From the NCBI GenBank assembly GCA_902761495.1, contig CACWKL010000008.1:1-32853 (forward strand): a DNA stretch of 32,853 nucleotides. The letters run 5' to 3'. The notes below the pieces were generated by a model that was not told where the DNA came from, did no database searches, and saw nothing but the letters and a program-made list of their open reading frames with translations. Position numbers and translations under genes: made by a program. Shown piece by piece: positions 17,132 to 26,060 of this stretch (position 1 is its first letter; every line of letters begins with the position of its first letter). Origin of the DNA: an uncultured Pseudomonadota bacterium. Its GTDB lineage: Bacteria > Pseudomonadota > Alphaproteobacteria > UBA3830.

Positions 17132-18481
17132 ATGATAAAAAAGATACTGATTGCCAACAGAGGTGAGATTGCTCTTAGGATTTTACGAGCGTGCAAGGAT
17201 CTGGGAATTAAGACAGTCGCAGTGCACTCCACTGCAGATGCGGATGCGATGCACGTGAGATTGGCAGACGAAAGTGTCTGTATCGGACCTGCTTCCCCAA
17301 GAGAAAGCTATCTGAATATTCCTGCAATTATTTCTGCTGCTTGCATTACCGGAGCTGATGCGGTTCACCCGGGTTTCGGGTTTTTAAGCGAAAACCCGAC
17401 TTTTGCTCACATGGTGGAAGAACATGGTTTGATTTTTATCGGACCTAAAGCTGATCATATCGTTATGATGGGTGACAAGATTATGGCGAAAAAGACGGTT
17501 TCTCGTCTTGGCTTACCGACAGTTCCGGGATCAGACGGTGCCCTAACCAAACTGGATAAGGCAATTAAACTCGCCGATGATATGGGATATCCTGTTCTAA
17601 TAAAAGCTGCCGGCGGTGGCGGCGGAAGAGGGATGAAGGTCGCGAGATCCAATGAAGAATTTGTAGAAGCTTACGAGACAGCCCGAAGAGAGGCTGGAAT
17701 TTCTTTTGGTAATGATGTGGTATATCTGGAGAAATATCTGGAAAACCCAAAGCATATTGAGTTCCAAGTCATTGCTGATCAATACGGAAACGCTGTTCAT
17801 TTGGGAGAGCGTGACTGCTCCATGCAGAGACGCAACCAAAAAGTTTGGGAAGAAGCACCTAGTATGGTATTGTCTCCGGAATTCCGGAATGAGTTCGGTA
17901 GAAAAATTGCGAAGGCTATATCCGAGATGGGATATGTTGGCGTCGGCACCTTGGAGTTTTTGTACGAAAACGGACAGCTCTATTTTATCGAGATGAACAC
18001 CCGTATTCAGGTCGAACACCCTATAACTGAGATGATTACCGGAATCGATATTGTACGCGAGCAAATATTAATCGCGGATGGACAAAAATTGTCTTTCACG
18101 CAGGATGACGTGACATTTACGGGCCATGCGATCGAATGCCGAATCAATGCGGAAAATCCGGATACTTATATCCCATCAGCAGGAACGGTAGCAAAATACC
18201 ATTGCCCGGGCGGTCCCGGAGTAAGAGTAGACAGTTTCGTATATGAGGGCTACAAGATTCCGCCGTATTATGACAGCTTAATCGCAAAGCTAGTTATCCA
18301 TGGAAAAGATCGTCAGCAGTGTTTGGCGAGGTTACGCAGGGCTTTAAATGAGTATGTTATCAGCGGAGTTGACACCTTAATTCCATTACATTTACGTCTT
18401 GCAAATGATCCGCGCATAATCGAAGGAAACTTCGACATACATTTTTTGGAGAGTTTTTCTAAGAATCTAAAACTAAAATAA
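17132..18481 (+). CDS. accC: Biotin carboxylase subunit of acetyl-CoA carboxylase
   Basis: AccC carboxylates the biotin on AccB using ATP and bicarbonate. The 449-residue length is standard. It opens MIKKILIANRGEIALRILRA, typical of the biotin carboxylase N-terminal domain. The ATP-grasp domain shows the glycine-rich KAAGGGGGRGMKV, the ERDCSMQRRNQKV strand and FIEMNTRIQVEHPITE, which carries metal- and bicarbonate-binding residues. A C-terminal domain with AIECRINAENP completes it. No clear SD precedes the ATG, so translation may depend on accB, 31 bp upstream. accA and accD are not in the window. Confidence 0.97.
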   Translation: MIKKILIANRGEIALRILRACKDLGIKTVAVHSTADADAMHVRLADESVCIGPASPRESYLNIPAIISAACITGADAVHPGFGFLSENPTFAHMVEEHGLIFIGPKADHIVMMGDKIMAKKTVSRLGLPTVPGSDGALTKLDKAIKLADDMGYPVLIKAAGGGGGRGMKVARSNEEFVEAYETARREAGISFGNDVVYLEKYLENPKHIEFQVIADQYGNAVHLGERDCSMQRRNQKVWEEAPSMVLSPEFRNEFGRKIAKAISEMGYVGVGTLEFLYENGQLYFIEMNTRIQVEHPITEMITGIDIVREQILIADGQKLSFTQDDVTFTGHAIECRINAENPDTYIPSAGTVAKYHCPGGPGVRVDSFVYEGYKIPPYYDSLIAKLVIHGKDRQQCLARLRRALNEYVISGVDTLIPLHLRLANDPRIIEGNFDIHFLESFSKNLKLK

Positions 18482-18562
18482 TTTTGTTATTTTTCAGTTT
18501 ATTATATTTATAGTATTTTATTAGCTTTTTATGATATATACCAGAAAAAGTTGTGTCGTTTG

Positions 18563-18591
18563 TTTACAGTTATCCATTAATCATATATACT
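18563..18591 (+). promoter_or_regulatory. Sigma-70-type promoter for rne-gltX-cysS
   Basis: TTTACA (18563-18568) and TATACT (18586-18591) with exactly 17 bp between them. The predicted start near 18598 leaves a leader of about 230 nt before the rne ATG. Confidence 0.55.
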
Positions 18592-18597
18592 GCCTTT

Positions 18598-18827
18598 AGT
18601 GGTTATTTGAGCCACATAGGTTTTTGTTCTGCGAAGATTGAACTGATTTATTTTCGCGGATTTGATTGGACGGAATGTTTAAAAGGGTATTATGCCTGTT
18701 TGGAAGTTAAATTTTTTCAGGATATTGTTTCGATCAGACGGGGCTGCGCGGGCCATACCGAAGGCAGACGACCCGCGTTACAAGCAAAGACTTTTGAATA
18801 TTCCTACTCAGAATTATGGAGAAGAAT
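18598..18827 (+). promoter_or_regulatory. Long structured 5' leader of rne (candidate autoregulatory element)
   Basis: About 230 nt separate the predicted start site from the rne ATG. Near its 3' end a locally GC-rich hairpin stands out in AT-rich DNA: CGCGGG (18747-18752) pairs with CCCGCG (18772-18777), extendable by one G-U, around a 19-nt loop. RNase E autoregulates through its 5' leader in enterobacteria (known); the same here is inference. A 98-codon open frame crosses this region but shows no homology that I recognise and no good SD. Confidence 0.45.
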
Positions 18828-21128
18828 ATGTCAAAAGATATGCTCATAGATTCGGCGCATGCTGAAGAGATCCGAATTGCAGTTGTTGATGATGGAAAAT
18901 TAGACAAGTTTGATTTTGAAACCCGCTCAAAAATCAGAGTTAAAGGAAATGTATATCTGGCGAAAGTCATCCGTGTAGAGCCTTCGTTGCAAGCAGCTTT
19001 TATCGATTATGGAGGAAATCGCCACGGATTCTTGAGTTTCAGCGAAATTCATTACGATTATTTTCAAATTCCAGTAAGCGACCGTCAAGAGTTGGAAGCT
19101 CACTTGCAAAATGCCATTGCCGCGTATGCCGAAGAAACGGGAAAAACCGCCGAAGAAATGGATGCCCGAGAAATTTCAAGGCTTCGTTACCAATTTTATC
19201 GACGCTATAAAATCCAAGAAGTCATCAAAAAACGGCAAATAATGCTCGTTCAGGTTACAAAAGAAGAAAGGGGAAATAAGGGAGCTGCCCTTACAACTTA
19301 CATCTCTCTGGCCGGAAGGTATTGTGTTCTTATGCCGAACACATCAAAAGGCAGTGGGGTTTCCAGAAAAATTACAAATCGGAGTGATCGCGAAAAATTA
19401 AAGAAGATTGTTTCGGAGCTGCACATTGAAAACGGAAGCACTGTCATTCGCACTGCAGGTATAGGACACACAAAAACCGAAATAAAAAAGGATTTCGCTT
19501 ATCTGAAAAATATTTGGGATGAAATTCGAGAAACGACACTTAAGTCTTCTGCTCCGTGCCTGATTCACGAAGAAGCGGGCGTCATCAAGAGATCCCTACG
19601 AGATATGTACTCGAAAGAAATCGATTCTGTTGTGGTAGAGGGAGAAGCCGGCTATAAAACCGCAAAGAGTTTCATGAAGAAACTGATGCCGAGCCATTCC
19701 AGAAAAGTTAAATTGTACAACGACAAGAATATCCCTTTGTTCAGCAAATATAAGTTAAACGAACAAATAAATCAGATTTATTCAACGAGGGTCGATTTGC
19801 CTTCGGGTGGGTATTTGGTCATCAATAACACCGAAGCGCTGATTGCCATTGATGTTAACTCAGGAAGATCCACCAGAGAAAGGAATATTGCGGGAACCGC
19901 GTTGAAAACCAATCTGGAAGCGGCGCATGAAATCGCCCGTCAATGTCGTTTGAGAGATCTTGCCGGATTGATCGTAGTTGATTTCATCGATATGGAAGAA
20001 AAAAGAAACAATATCCAAGTCGAAAGATGTATGCGAGAATCTTTGAAAAGCGATAAAGCGAAGATTCAAATGGGAAACATAAGTAACTTCGGATTGTTGG
20101 AATTTTCACGCCAAAGATTGCGCTCCAGCATTGCCGACGCAAATATGATCGTGTGCCCCCATTGCCGAGGAACGGGCTTTATGTGGTCAGAAGAATCCAT
20201 GGCGATTCAGGTATTGAGAAAAATCGAGGAGGCGTGCATTGCTTCGGAGTTTAAAGAAATTATCGTCACTCTCTCGCCTGTTATTGCTTTGTATATATTG
20301 AACAACAAGAGATCATTCATTTCTGCGATCGAATCTCGAGGAAGTTTAAAAATTACTTTCAACACTGATCATCGTATTGCGACAAATGACTTCAAAATCG
20401 AGCAGATTTTCAAGCCTCAGCCAATGGTTTTTGACGATGAGGAAAGTGCCGAAGTAGAAGAGGGAAAAGGATTGACTGAAAAAACTTTCATCAAAAAATC
20501 CTCTGGGAAAAAGTCAGAAACCAGAGAAAATAGCTCGTCGGAAGCTTCAGAAGCGAAATCTACTCAAAAGAAAAAAGGTTACAAATCTCGTTCAAACATG
20601 GAAAAGACAGAACAAGAAGCTGACTCTGAGAATACTGTTGTACAAGAATCATCGGAAGAATCCTTGCCGGCAACTCGCAAAATAGCGAGACGTTCCAACA
20701 CAAAAGACAGAAGAAGGTCTCGTAAAACGGACGTTAGCGAATTTAAGAAAAAGTCAGAAAAAGCTGCTGAATCTGATGAAAAATCAAATAAGAAAGCTAA
20801 GCGGACCGAGAAATCATCAAAAAAAGCGGAATCAGGGGTAAAAAAAGGGTCAGCCCAAGTTGCTGAATCGCAGGATATCTCTGATAAAAATTCGCAGAAA
20901 CAAACTCCCTCTCCCGAAATTCCCGAGCTGAAGGAAGGAAAAGTAGATTTCCAAGCTCCGATAGAAGTGAGTGAGTATCAGCAGGAGATCGTTTCCAGAG
21001 TTATGCAAACCTATCAAAAGAAGGAATTAAGGAATGCAAGCATTTCTCCGAATTCCGGCAAGAAAAAAAGCGGTTGGTGGCAGAAATTGTTGAAGAAACC
21101 GCAAAACAAACCGTTGGAGAACTCATGA
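18828..21128 (+). CDS. rne: Ribonuclease E/G family endoribonuclease
   Basis: RNase E cleaves AU-rich single-stranded RNA, initiating mRNA decay and processing rRNA and tRNA. The ATG at 18828 is preferred: GGAGAAG (18818-18824) sits just upstream, and the start MSKDMLIDSAHAEEIR matches relatives; an ATG 12 nt earlier lacks an SD. The 766-residue protein has an S1 domain with a modest insertion (about 85-120), the DNase I-like catalytic core with Asp342 (IAIDVNSGR) and Asp385 (IVVDFIDM), and the Zn-link CPHCRGTG (443-450). After about 540 the tail is Lys/Ser/Glu-rich and probably disordered, a site for RNA or degradosome binding. It ends with KSGWWQKLLKKP, an aromatic/basic motif. The stop overlaps gltX (ATGA). 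Confidence 0.95.
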   Translation: MSKDMLIDSAHAEEIRIAVVDDGKLDKFDFETRSKIRVKGNVYLAKVIRVEPSLQAAFIDYGGNRHGFLSFSEIHYDYFQIPVSDRQELEAHLQNAIAAYAEETGKTAEEMDAREISRLRYQFYRRYKIQEVIKKRQIMLVQVTKEERGNKGAALTTYISLAGRYCVLMPNTSKGSGVSRKITNRSDREKLKKIVSELHIENGSTVIRTAGIGHTKTEIKKDFAYLKNIWDEIRETTLKSSAPCLIHEEAGVIKRSLRDMYSKEIDSVVVEGEAGYKTAKSFMKKLMPSHSRKVKLYNDKNIPLFSKYKLNEQINQIYSTRVDLPSGGYLVINNTEALIAIDVNSGRSTRERNIAGTALKTNLEAAHEIARQCRLRDLAGLIVVDFIDMEEKRNNIQVERCMRESLKSDKAKIQMGNISNFGLLEFSRQRLRSSIADANMIVCPHCRGTGFMWSEESMAIQVLRKIEEACIASEFKEIIVTLSPVIALYILNNKRSFISAIESRGSLKITFNTDHRIATNDFKIEQIFKPQPMVFDDEESAEVEEGKGLTEKTFIKKSSGKKSETRENSSSEASEAKSTQKKKGYKSRSNMEKTEQEADSENTVVQESSEESLPATRKIARRSNTKDRRRSRKTDVSEFKKKSEKAAESDEKSNKKAKRTEKSSKKAESGVKKGSAQVAESQDISDKNSQKQTPSPEIPELKEGKVDFQAPIEVSEYQQEIVSRVMQTYQKKELRNASISPNSGKKKSGWWQKLLKKPQNKPLENS

Positions 21129-22453
21129 GCGTAAAGGTCAGGTTTGCTCCCTCCCCTACGGGTTTACTGCACGTTGGAAATATTCGAATTGCGATTTTGA
21201 ACTATTTGTTCGTCAAAAGTCGAAGCGGTAAGTTTGTGCTACGCATCGATGATACCGACAAAGAACGCTCTACCATAGAGTCCGAAAATTTAATTTTGGA
21301 AGATTTAAAATGGCTCGGATTTAAATGGGATGAATTTTATAAGCAATCGAATCATTTTCCTAAATACAATGAGGCGTTGGAGTATTTGAAATCTATCGGC
21401 AGAGTTTACCCTTGCTACGAAACAAAAGATGAACTTTCTTTGAAAAGAAAAATTCAATCTTCGCAAGGAATACCTCCTGTCTATGATCGAGCATCTTTGA
21501 AATTGTCTGACGAGGAAAAAGCTGATCTTGAAAAAAGAGGTGTCCGCAAATATTGGCGATTTAAACTCAACGATGCGGAAATCATAGAGTGGAACGATTT
21601 GGTTCACGGAAAAATTTCCATTCCTTTAAACAGCATCAGCGATCCTATCATAATCAAGCCAGACGGATCTTATGTTTATACATTTGCTTCTGTGATCGAT
21701 GATATCAATATCGGAATTACTCATATCATTCGTGGAGATGATCACATAACAAACACTGCGGCGCAAATTGATATGTTTCGAGCTATTTCGGGAAAGTCAC
21801 CAGAATTTGCTCATGTTCCGTTATTATCTTCGATAGACGGACAAGATGTATCAAAAAGAACAAGTTCTTCTTTAAGCATGGTAAATCTGCGTAACGCCGG
21901 GATGGAACCGCAAGCAATCATTAATGTGCTGTCATCGCTGGGAACTTCAAATAACATCGATCACAAAAATTCGCTTGAAGATTTAATCAAAAATTTCTCT
22001 TTCGAAAAAATGAGTTTATCATCTCCGAAATTTAACGTCCGAGATGTAGAACTTCTAACGAAAAAAATTATCTCGGAAAAATCTTTTGATGAAGTGAAAT
22101 CGAAATTTTCTAAAGAGATCTCTGAGAATTTTTGGGAAACAATAAAAGAAAATATTAATACCTTAAAAGAAGTTGATTTTTGGTACGAAATTTTCTATAA
22201 GGATATACTTCCTTGCTCCGAAAAAATGGATCAAGATTATTTGCGTCAGATGCTAGAAAGTCTTTCGCCTGAAGTTGATTTCGATACATGGATTTTGCGA
22301 CTGAAAGAAGTTTCCAGGAGAAAAGGGAGGGATTTATTTCATCCAATCCGAATGATTCTGACGAACTTGGAAAAAGGTCCGGAATTGAGAAAGATTTTCG
22401 AGCTATTAGGATATGAAAAAGTAAAGAACAGAATAGAGAAGAATATACGATGA
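21125..22453 (+). CDS. gltX: Glutamyl-tRNA synthetase
   Basis: A class I synthetase charging tRNA-Glu, and possibly tRNA-Gln in organisms using the amidotransferase route. The ATG at 21125 overlaps the rne stop by 4 bp and gives MSVKVRFAPSPTGLLHVGNI; a longer in-frame extension into rne is ignored. It is 442 residues, a little shorter than the usual 460-480. The HIGH motif is HVGN (16-19). The KMSKS-type loop is VSKR (242-245), followed by TSSSLSMVNLRNAGMEPQAI. The Cys cluster of zinc-binding GluRS is missing. Alphaproteobacteria often carry two GltX copies; whether another exists cannot be seen here. Confidence 0.95.
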   Translation: MSVKVRFAPSPTGLLHVGNIRIAILNYLFVKSRSGKFVLRIDDTDKERSTIESENLILEDLKWLGFKWDEFYKQSNHFPKYNEALEYLKSIGRVYPCYETKDELSLKRKIQSSQGIPPVYDRASLKLSDEEKADLEKRGVRKYWRFKLNDAEIIEWNDLVHGKISIPLNSISDPIIIKPDGSYVYTFASVIDDINIGITHIIRGDDHITNTAAQIDMFRAISGKSPEFAHVPLLSSIDGQDVSKRTSSSLSMVNLRNAGMEPQAIINVLSSLGTSNNIDHKNSLEDLIKNFSFEKMSLSSPKFNVRDVELLTKKIISEKSFDEVKSKFSKEISENFWETIKENINTLKEVDFWYEIFYKDILPCSEKMDQDYLRQMLESLSPEVDFDTWILRLKEVSRRKGRDLFHPIRMILTNLEKGPELRKIFELLGYEKVKNRIEKNIR

Positions 22454-23814
22454 CTTCATTACATTTATACAATTCTCTGACCAACAAGTTAGAGAAGTTT
22501 GAGTCTATTGATCCCGATAACGTCCGCATGTATGCCTGCGGTCCGACGGTTTATTCCAGTCCGCACATTGGAAATGCTAGACCTCTTGTTGTATTTGACG
22601 TATTGTTTCGTCTTCTTAAAAAGATTTACGGAAATGCTACGTATGTCCGAAATCTTACCGACGTCGACGACAAAATCAATAAGCGCGCTTTTGAAAGAAA
22701 TATTTCGATCAAAGAATTGACCGACGAAGTCATTGCTGAATTTCACAAAAGTACAGATCAGCTTAATGTACTCCCTCCGACTCATGAGCCACGCGCAACT
22801 TTTCATATAAAAGAAATGTTGGATATCATAAACTTGCTCATAAAAAACGAATTTGCCTATGTCGTAGAAGGTCATGTTTTGTTCCGCGTTAAAAAACTGG
22901 ATAATTATGGACAGCTCTCCAAGAGAAGCGTGGAAGACATGATTCCGGGAAGTCGCGTAGAGGTTGCCCCTTACAAAGAAGATCCTCTCGACTTCGTCTT
23001 ATGGAAACCTTCAAAAGAAAATGAACCAAGTTGGGACAGTCCTTTCGGAAAGGGCCGTCCAGGGTGGCACATAGAGTGCTCAGCAATGAGTTCAAAATAT
23101 TTGGGAAGGCAATTCGATATCCACGCGGGCGGTCAGGATTTGATTTTCCCGCATCACGAAAACGAAATCGCTCAGAATTTCGGAGCTTTCGGTTGCCTTA
23201 TGGCGAATTACTGGGTTCACAACGGTCTTTTGTTAGTTGACAACCAAAAGATGTCCAAATCCATCGGGAATATTATTTCTCTCGATGAAATTCTTCAGAA
23301 ACTCGACGGAGAAATCATTCGTTACGTGCTGCTGTCGAGTCATTACCAGAAAACATTGAACTGGACGGACCAAATCGTAAATCAGGCGAAATTAGCGCTT
23401 GACAGATTTTACGGAGCTCTGAGTTCTGCGACAAAAATTTCGGATGATGTCGATTTCGAAAGCAAAGTTGCCGCCGCACTTTGCAACAACCTGAATACTC
23501 CTCTTGCACTGCAGCGGCTGATGGAAATTACCGATCAGATTTATAAAACGGATGATCAACAGGAGAAGAATCGCTTATGCTCGATCCTAAAGAAAGAGGC
23601 GGAAATTTTGGGATTGCTGATGCGCGAGAATTGGTTCCAGAAGGATGCAAAATTATCCGAAGAAGAAATTGCAAGGTTATTGAGAGAAAGAACAAAAGCA
23701 AAATCTGAAAGAAATTTTCAGAGAGCTGATGAAATTCGCAATTATCTTCTTGACAACAAGATAAAAATCGAAGACACCAAGGACGGTCCCATTTGGAAGG
23801 TAATTTTGGATTAG
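22450..23814 (+). CDS. cysS: Cysteinyl-tRNA synthetase
   Basis: A class I synthetase that charges tRNA-Cys. At 454 residues it is standard length. It has the Zn ligand Cys30 in YACGPTVYSSPHIGNARP, with the HIGH motif HIGN (39-42), further Zn ligands in HIECSAMS and HHENEIAQ, and KMSKSIGN for ATP binding. The C-terminal anticodon-binding part holds RTKAKSERNFQRADEIRNYL. The ATG overlaps the gltX stop by 4 bp (ATGA), so rne, gltX and cysS form one tightly coupled transcript. No hairpin terminator was identified after the TAG. Confidence 0.97.
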   Translation: MTSLHLYNSLTNKLEKFESIDPDNVRMYACGPTVYSSPHIGNARPLVVFDVLFRLLKKIYGNATYVRNLTDVDDKINKRAFERNISIKELTDEVIAEFHKSTDQLNVLPPTHEPRATFHIKEMLDIINLLIKNEFAYVVEGHVLFRVKKLDNYGQLSKRSVEDMIPGSRVEVAPYKEDPLDFVLWKPSKENEPSWDSPFGKGRPGWHIECSAMSSKYLGRQFDIHAGGQDLIFPHHENEIAQNFGAFGCLMANYWVHNGLLLVDNQKMSKSIGNIISLDEILQKLDGEIIRYVLLSSHYQKTLNWTDQIVNQAKLALDRFYGALSSATKISDDVDFESKVAAALCNNLNTPLALQRLMEITDQIYKTDDQQEKNRLCSILKKEAEILGLLMRENWFQKDAKLSEEEIARLLRERTKAKSERNFQRADEIRNYLLDNKIKIEDTKDGPIWKVILD

Positions 23815-24420
23815 GCCATTCGTAATTTTTAAAATCTCCAAAATTTTTCAATTTGTTAACCTTTTGTTAATAAATTGTTACTACTATGGAATAAGATAAA
23901 GTGCTTTTGATTTGATTTTTTGCAAGGTTTAGAAAAAATTAATCTATAGAGGCATATTGAAATTTAAGTTGATGTTTTGGAATTACTTTAAATTCCGATA
24001 GTGGCTCTAAAAAAAGGTTTTGTCTGTTATTTTGATAGTTAGTGTGATGTTGTGATAGAAAGAAAAAAAGTCAAACTGATTCGATGAAGACATTCATCCT
24101 GGAATAATAGCTGATTGGTTCTTTCTTTGGTTATGACAGTATGTTTGTAATGACACGATAGTAAAGTGGAGTTTTTTGCACTTGAACGCACCAGGAGCAG
24201 TTTGCCGTTATTATTCGAAGTTACATACATTTTATGCGCAACCTATCACCGAATAACTGTTCAAAACCTTTTTTATTGGAGTCGGAAAATGCAAATTCTA
24301 AAAAAAGAAAGTGGCCCTCAGTTGTCTCATCTCCAACAATCATATTGATTCCATTGCTCCCATATAATACTATCAGCATGTTTTGTTGTTACTTTTTATA
24401 TTTGCGAAGGAAATAAGCTT
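23815..24420 (+). other. 606-bp intergenic stretch before the GT39 gene
   Basis: No gene-sized frame, tRNA or strong hairpin was found; short frames here have no recognisable similarity. The start contains repeated TTGTTA words (about 23854-23881). A small ORF at 24289-24348 (ATG, 19 codons plus stop, starting MQILKKES) has GGAG 7 nt upstream and could be a leader peptide or noise. A TATAAT at 24363-24368 is a possible -10 for the following gene, but no good -35 accompanies it. This is the largest gene-free block in the window. Confidence 0.5.
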
Positions 24421-25929
24421 ATGGGTTTTTGGAAAATTTCAGGTGATCAAAATGGCACTTGGAATAAGTTTAATTTATTCATTCTTATTTATATTGCTGT
24501 CTTTTCGCTGATTCCAATACTTACGCGCAACGTAATTCCCTTTGATATGATTGAGAATTTATACTGGGGAAAAGAGTGGCAGCTCGGCTATGAAAAGCAC
24601 CCTCCTCTTTTTGCTTGGATTTCTCAGGCATTTTTCAAACTTTCTTTTTCAATTCCGGAATCTCTTTATATTCTAACGCAACTAAATCTCTTGCTCGGAT
24701 TGGTTTTCGTTTTTAAAATTTCTCAACTTATCTATAACGACCGAATCAAATCATACGCCTCGGTTTTTATATTCATGTCCTCTGCAGCAGCAATTCTGGG
24801 AAACGAAAAATTTAATGCCACGACAATTTTGTTTTCTCTCCTGCCGATGACTTTTTATTATTTTTTGAAAATGATGAAGTTCGGTCGGAAAAGAGATGCC
24901 ATTTTGCTGGGAATTTTCGCTGCGCTATCTTTCATCGGAAAATATATCGCTCTTTTATTTTTCGGATGGATGGGACTTTTTCTGTTGATAAACTCCGATT
25001 GCCGAAAATTGCTCCGAACTTCTCTCCCCTACATTTCTACAGTCGTATTTTTGATTGGAATTTCTTGGCACATTTACTGGATTTACTCCAACGATTTTGT
25101 AACTATTCAGTATGCTCTTGAAAAATCAGCATTGGCTAAAAAATCGCCTGTGTTTGCCCTAAAGTTTCTATTGATGATGTGCTTTTTCTTCATTACTTCA
25201 CTTGTCGCGATCTATTTTGCTTTTCGACCAAATAAGCGTTCAAGAAAAAAGAAATTCAAATTATCTGAAATGTGGTGCAATACGAATTTTATATACAAAA
25301 GGAACGAAAATTATTCAACGGAGGAACTATTTGTAATCACAATGACACTTACTCCGTCAGCTATTTCGTTTTTGTCCGCCCTCTTTACCGGAATGCGAAT
25401 AGGAAGTTTCTGGGGAGCGAGTATGATGACCACGATCGGAATTTATCTGGTTATTATCAACAAAAGACAGCTAAACATTGAGTCACTTTTTAAATTTACG
25501 GAATGGATATCTTGTTTTTTCGCCGTAATTTTAATTCTAAAATTGGGATTGGTACGTCAGATTTTACGTGATTCACATCCATCTTACGCAATAGATTACA
25601 AAACGGTCAGTCGTCAAATTGAGCAGGACTACAGTCGTGTATTCCCTAATCAGAAAATCAAAAATATTATCTCGGACAAAGATACGACCCCGCTGCATCT
25701 CTATCTGAAGGATTATCCGTCTTTTTACAACCCGAAAATCCACAGAACTCAGAAACTTTTTACTGAAAAAGGAAACAATTTAACCAACTGCATCGCGACA
25801 TTTACCTACAAAAACTACAATGAGGTGAAAAGTTTTAAGAAATTTTATGATTCCGACATAATTTTTGAAAAAGATATCGATATTTGCGGAGGCTGGAAAC
25901 TGCATTACGCTTTCTTCAAAAATCGATAA
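24421..25929 (+). CDS. GT39/ArnT-like polyprenyl-phosphate-sugar glycosyltransferase, membrane protein
   Basis: A 502-residue polytopic protein with about ten or more hydrophobic segments and a soluble C-terminal region (about 390-502). Residues 42-62 show D-M-I-E, then WGKEWQLGYEKHPPLFAWI: the acidic DxxE-type motif in the first periplasmic loop followed by KHPP, typical of the GT39/GT83 (PMT/ArnT-like) group. Such enzymes move a sugar from a polyprenyl-phosphate carrier to lipid A, protein or other envelope acceptors. Donor and acceptor cannot be told from the sequence, and no arn genes are nearby. The SD is AAGGA, 9 nt before the ATG. It stands alone between cysS and dacF with long flanks, suggesting insertion into a housekeeping neighbourhood. 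Confidence 0.8.
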   Translation: MGFWKISGDQNGTWNKFNLFILIYIAVFSLIPILTRNVIPFDMIENLYWGKEWQLGYEKHPPLFAWISQAFFKLSFSIPESLYILTQLNLLLGLVFVFKISQLIYNDRIKSYASVFIFMSSAAAILGNEKFNATTILFSLLPMTFYYFLKMMKFGRKRDAILLGIFAALSFIGKYIALLFFGWMGLFLLINSDCRKLLRTSLPYISTVVFLIGISWHIYWIYSNDFVTIQYALEKSALAKKSPVFALKFLLMMCFFFITSLVAIYFAFRPNKRSRKKKFKLSEMWCNTNFIYKRNENYSTEELFVITMTLTPSAISFLSALFTGMRIGSFWGASMMTTIGIYLVIINKRQLNIESLFKFTEWISCFFAVILILKLGLVRQILRDSHPSYAIDYKTVSRQIEQDYSRVFPNQKIKNIISDKDTTPLHLYLKDYPSFYNPKIHRTQKLFTEKGNNLTNCIATFTYKNYNEVKSFKKFYDSDIIFEKDIDICGGWKLHYAFFKNR

Positions 25930-26060
25930 AGAAATGTCCTCATTTTCATTATGCGAATCGCCAAAATCTGAGTTCGGTTCACGTAATTTTTTTATTAATA
26001 ATGATTAAAAAAACTGCGCTTATAAGTTATATTTGAATTTGTGTAAAGGAATTAAATTCG

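Noticed and set aside
17597-18064. 155-codon minus-strand frame inside accC
   Set aside because: A shadow of the strongly conserved accC; no SD, no domain.
18553-18849. 98-codon plus-strand frame overlapping the start of rne
   Set aside because: Starts at GTG without a convincing SD, begins upstream of the rne -35 box, overlaps the rne start out of frame and has no recognisable similarity. It is better explained as the rne promoter and leader.
25955-25993. Weak terminator-like hairpin after the GT39 gene (GAATCG/CGGTTC then a T-run)
   Set aside because: The 6-bp stem includes a G-U pair, the loop is 14 nt, and the T-run starts 7 nt after the stem; not strong enough to call.
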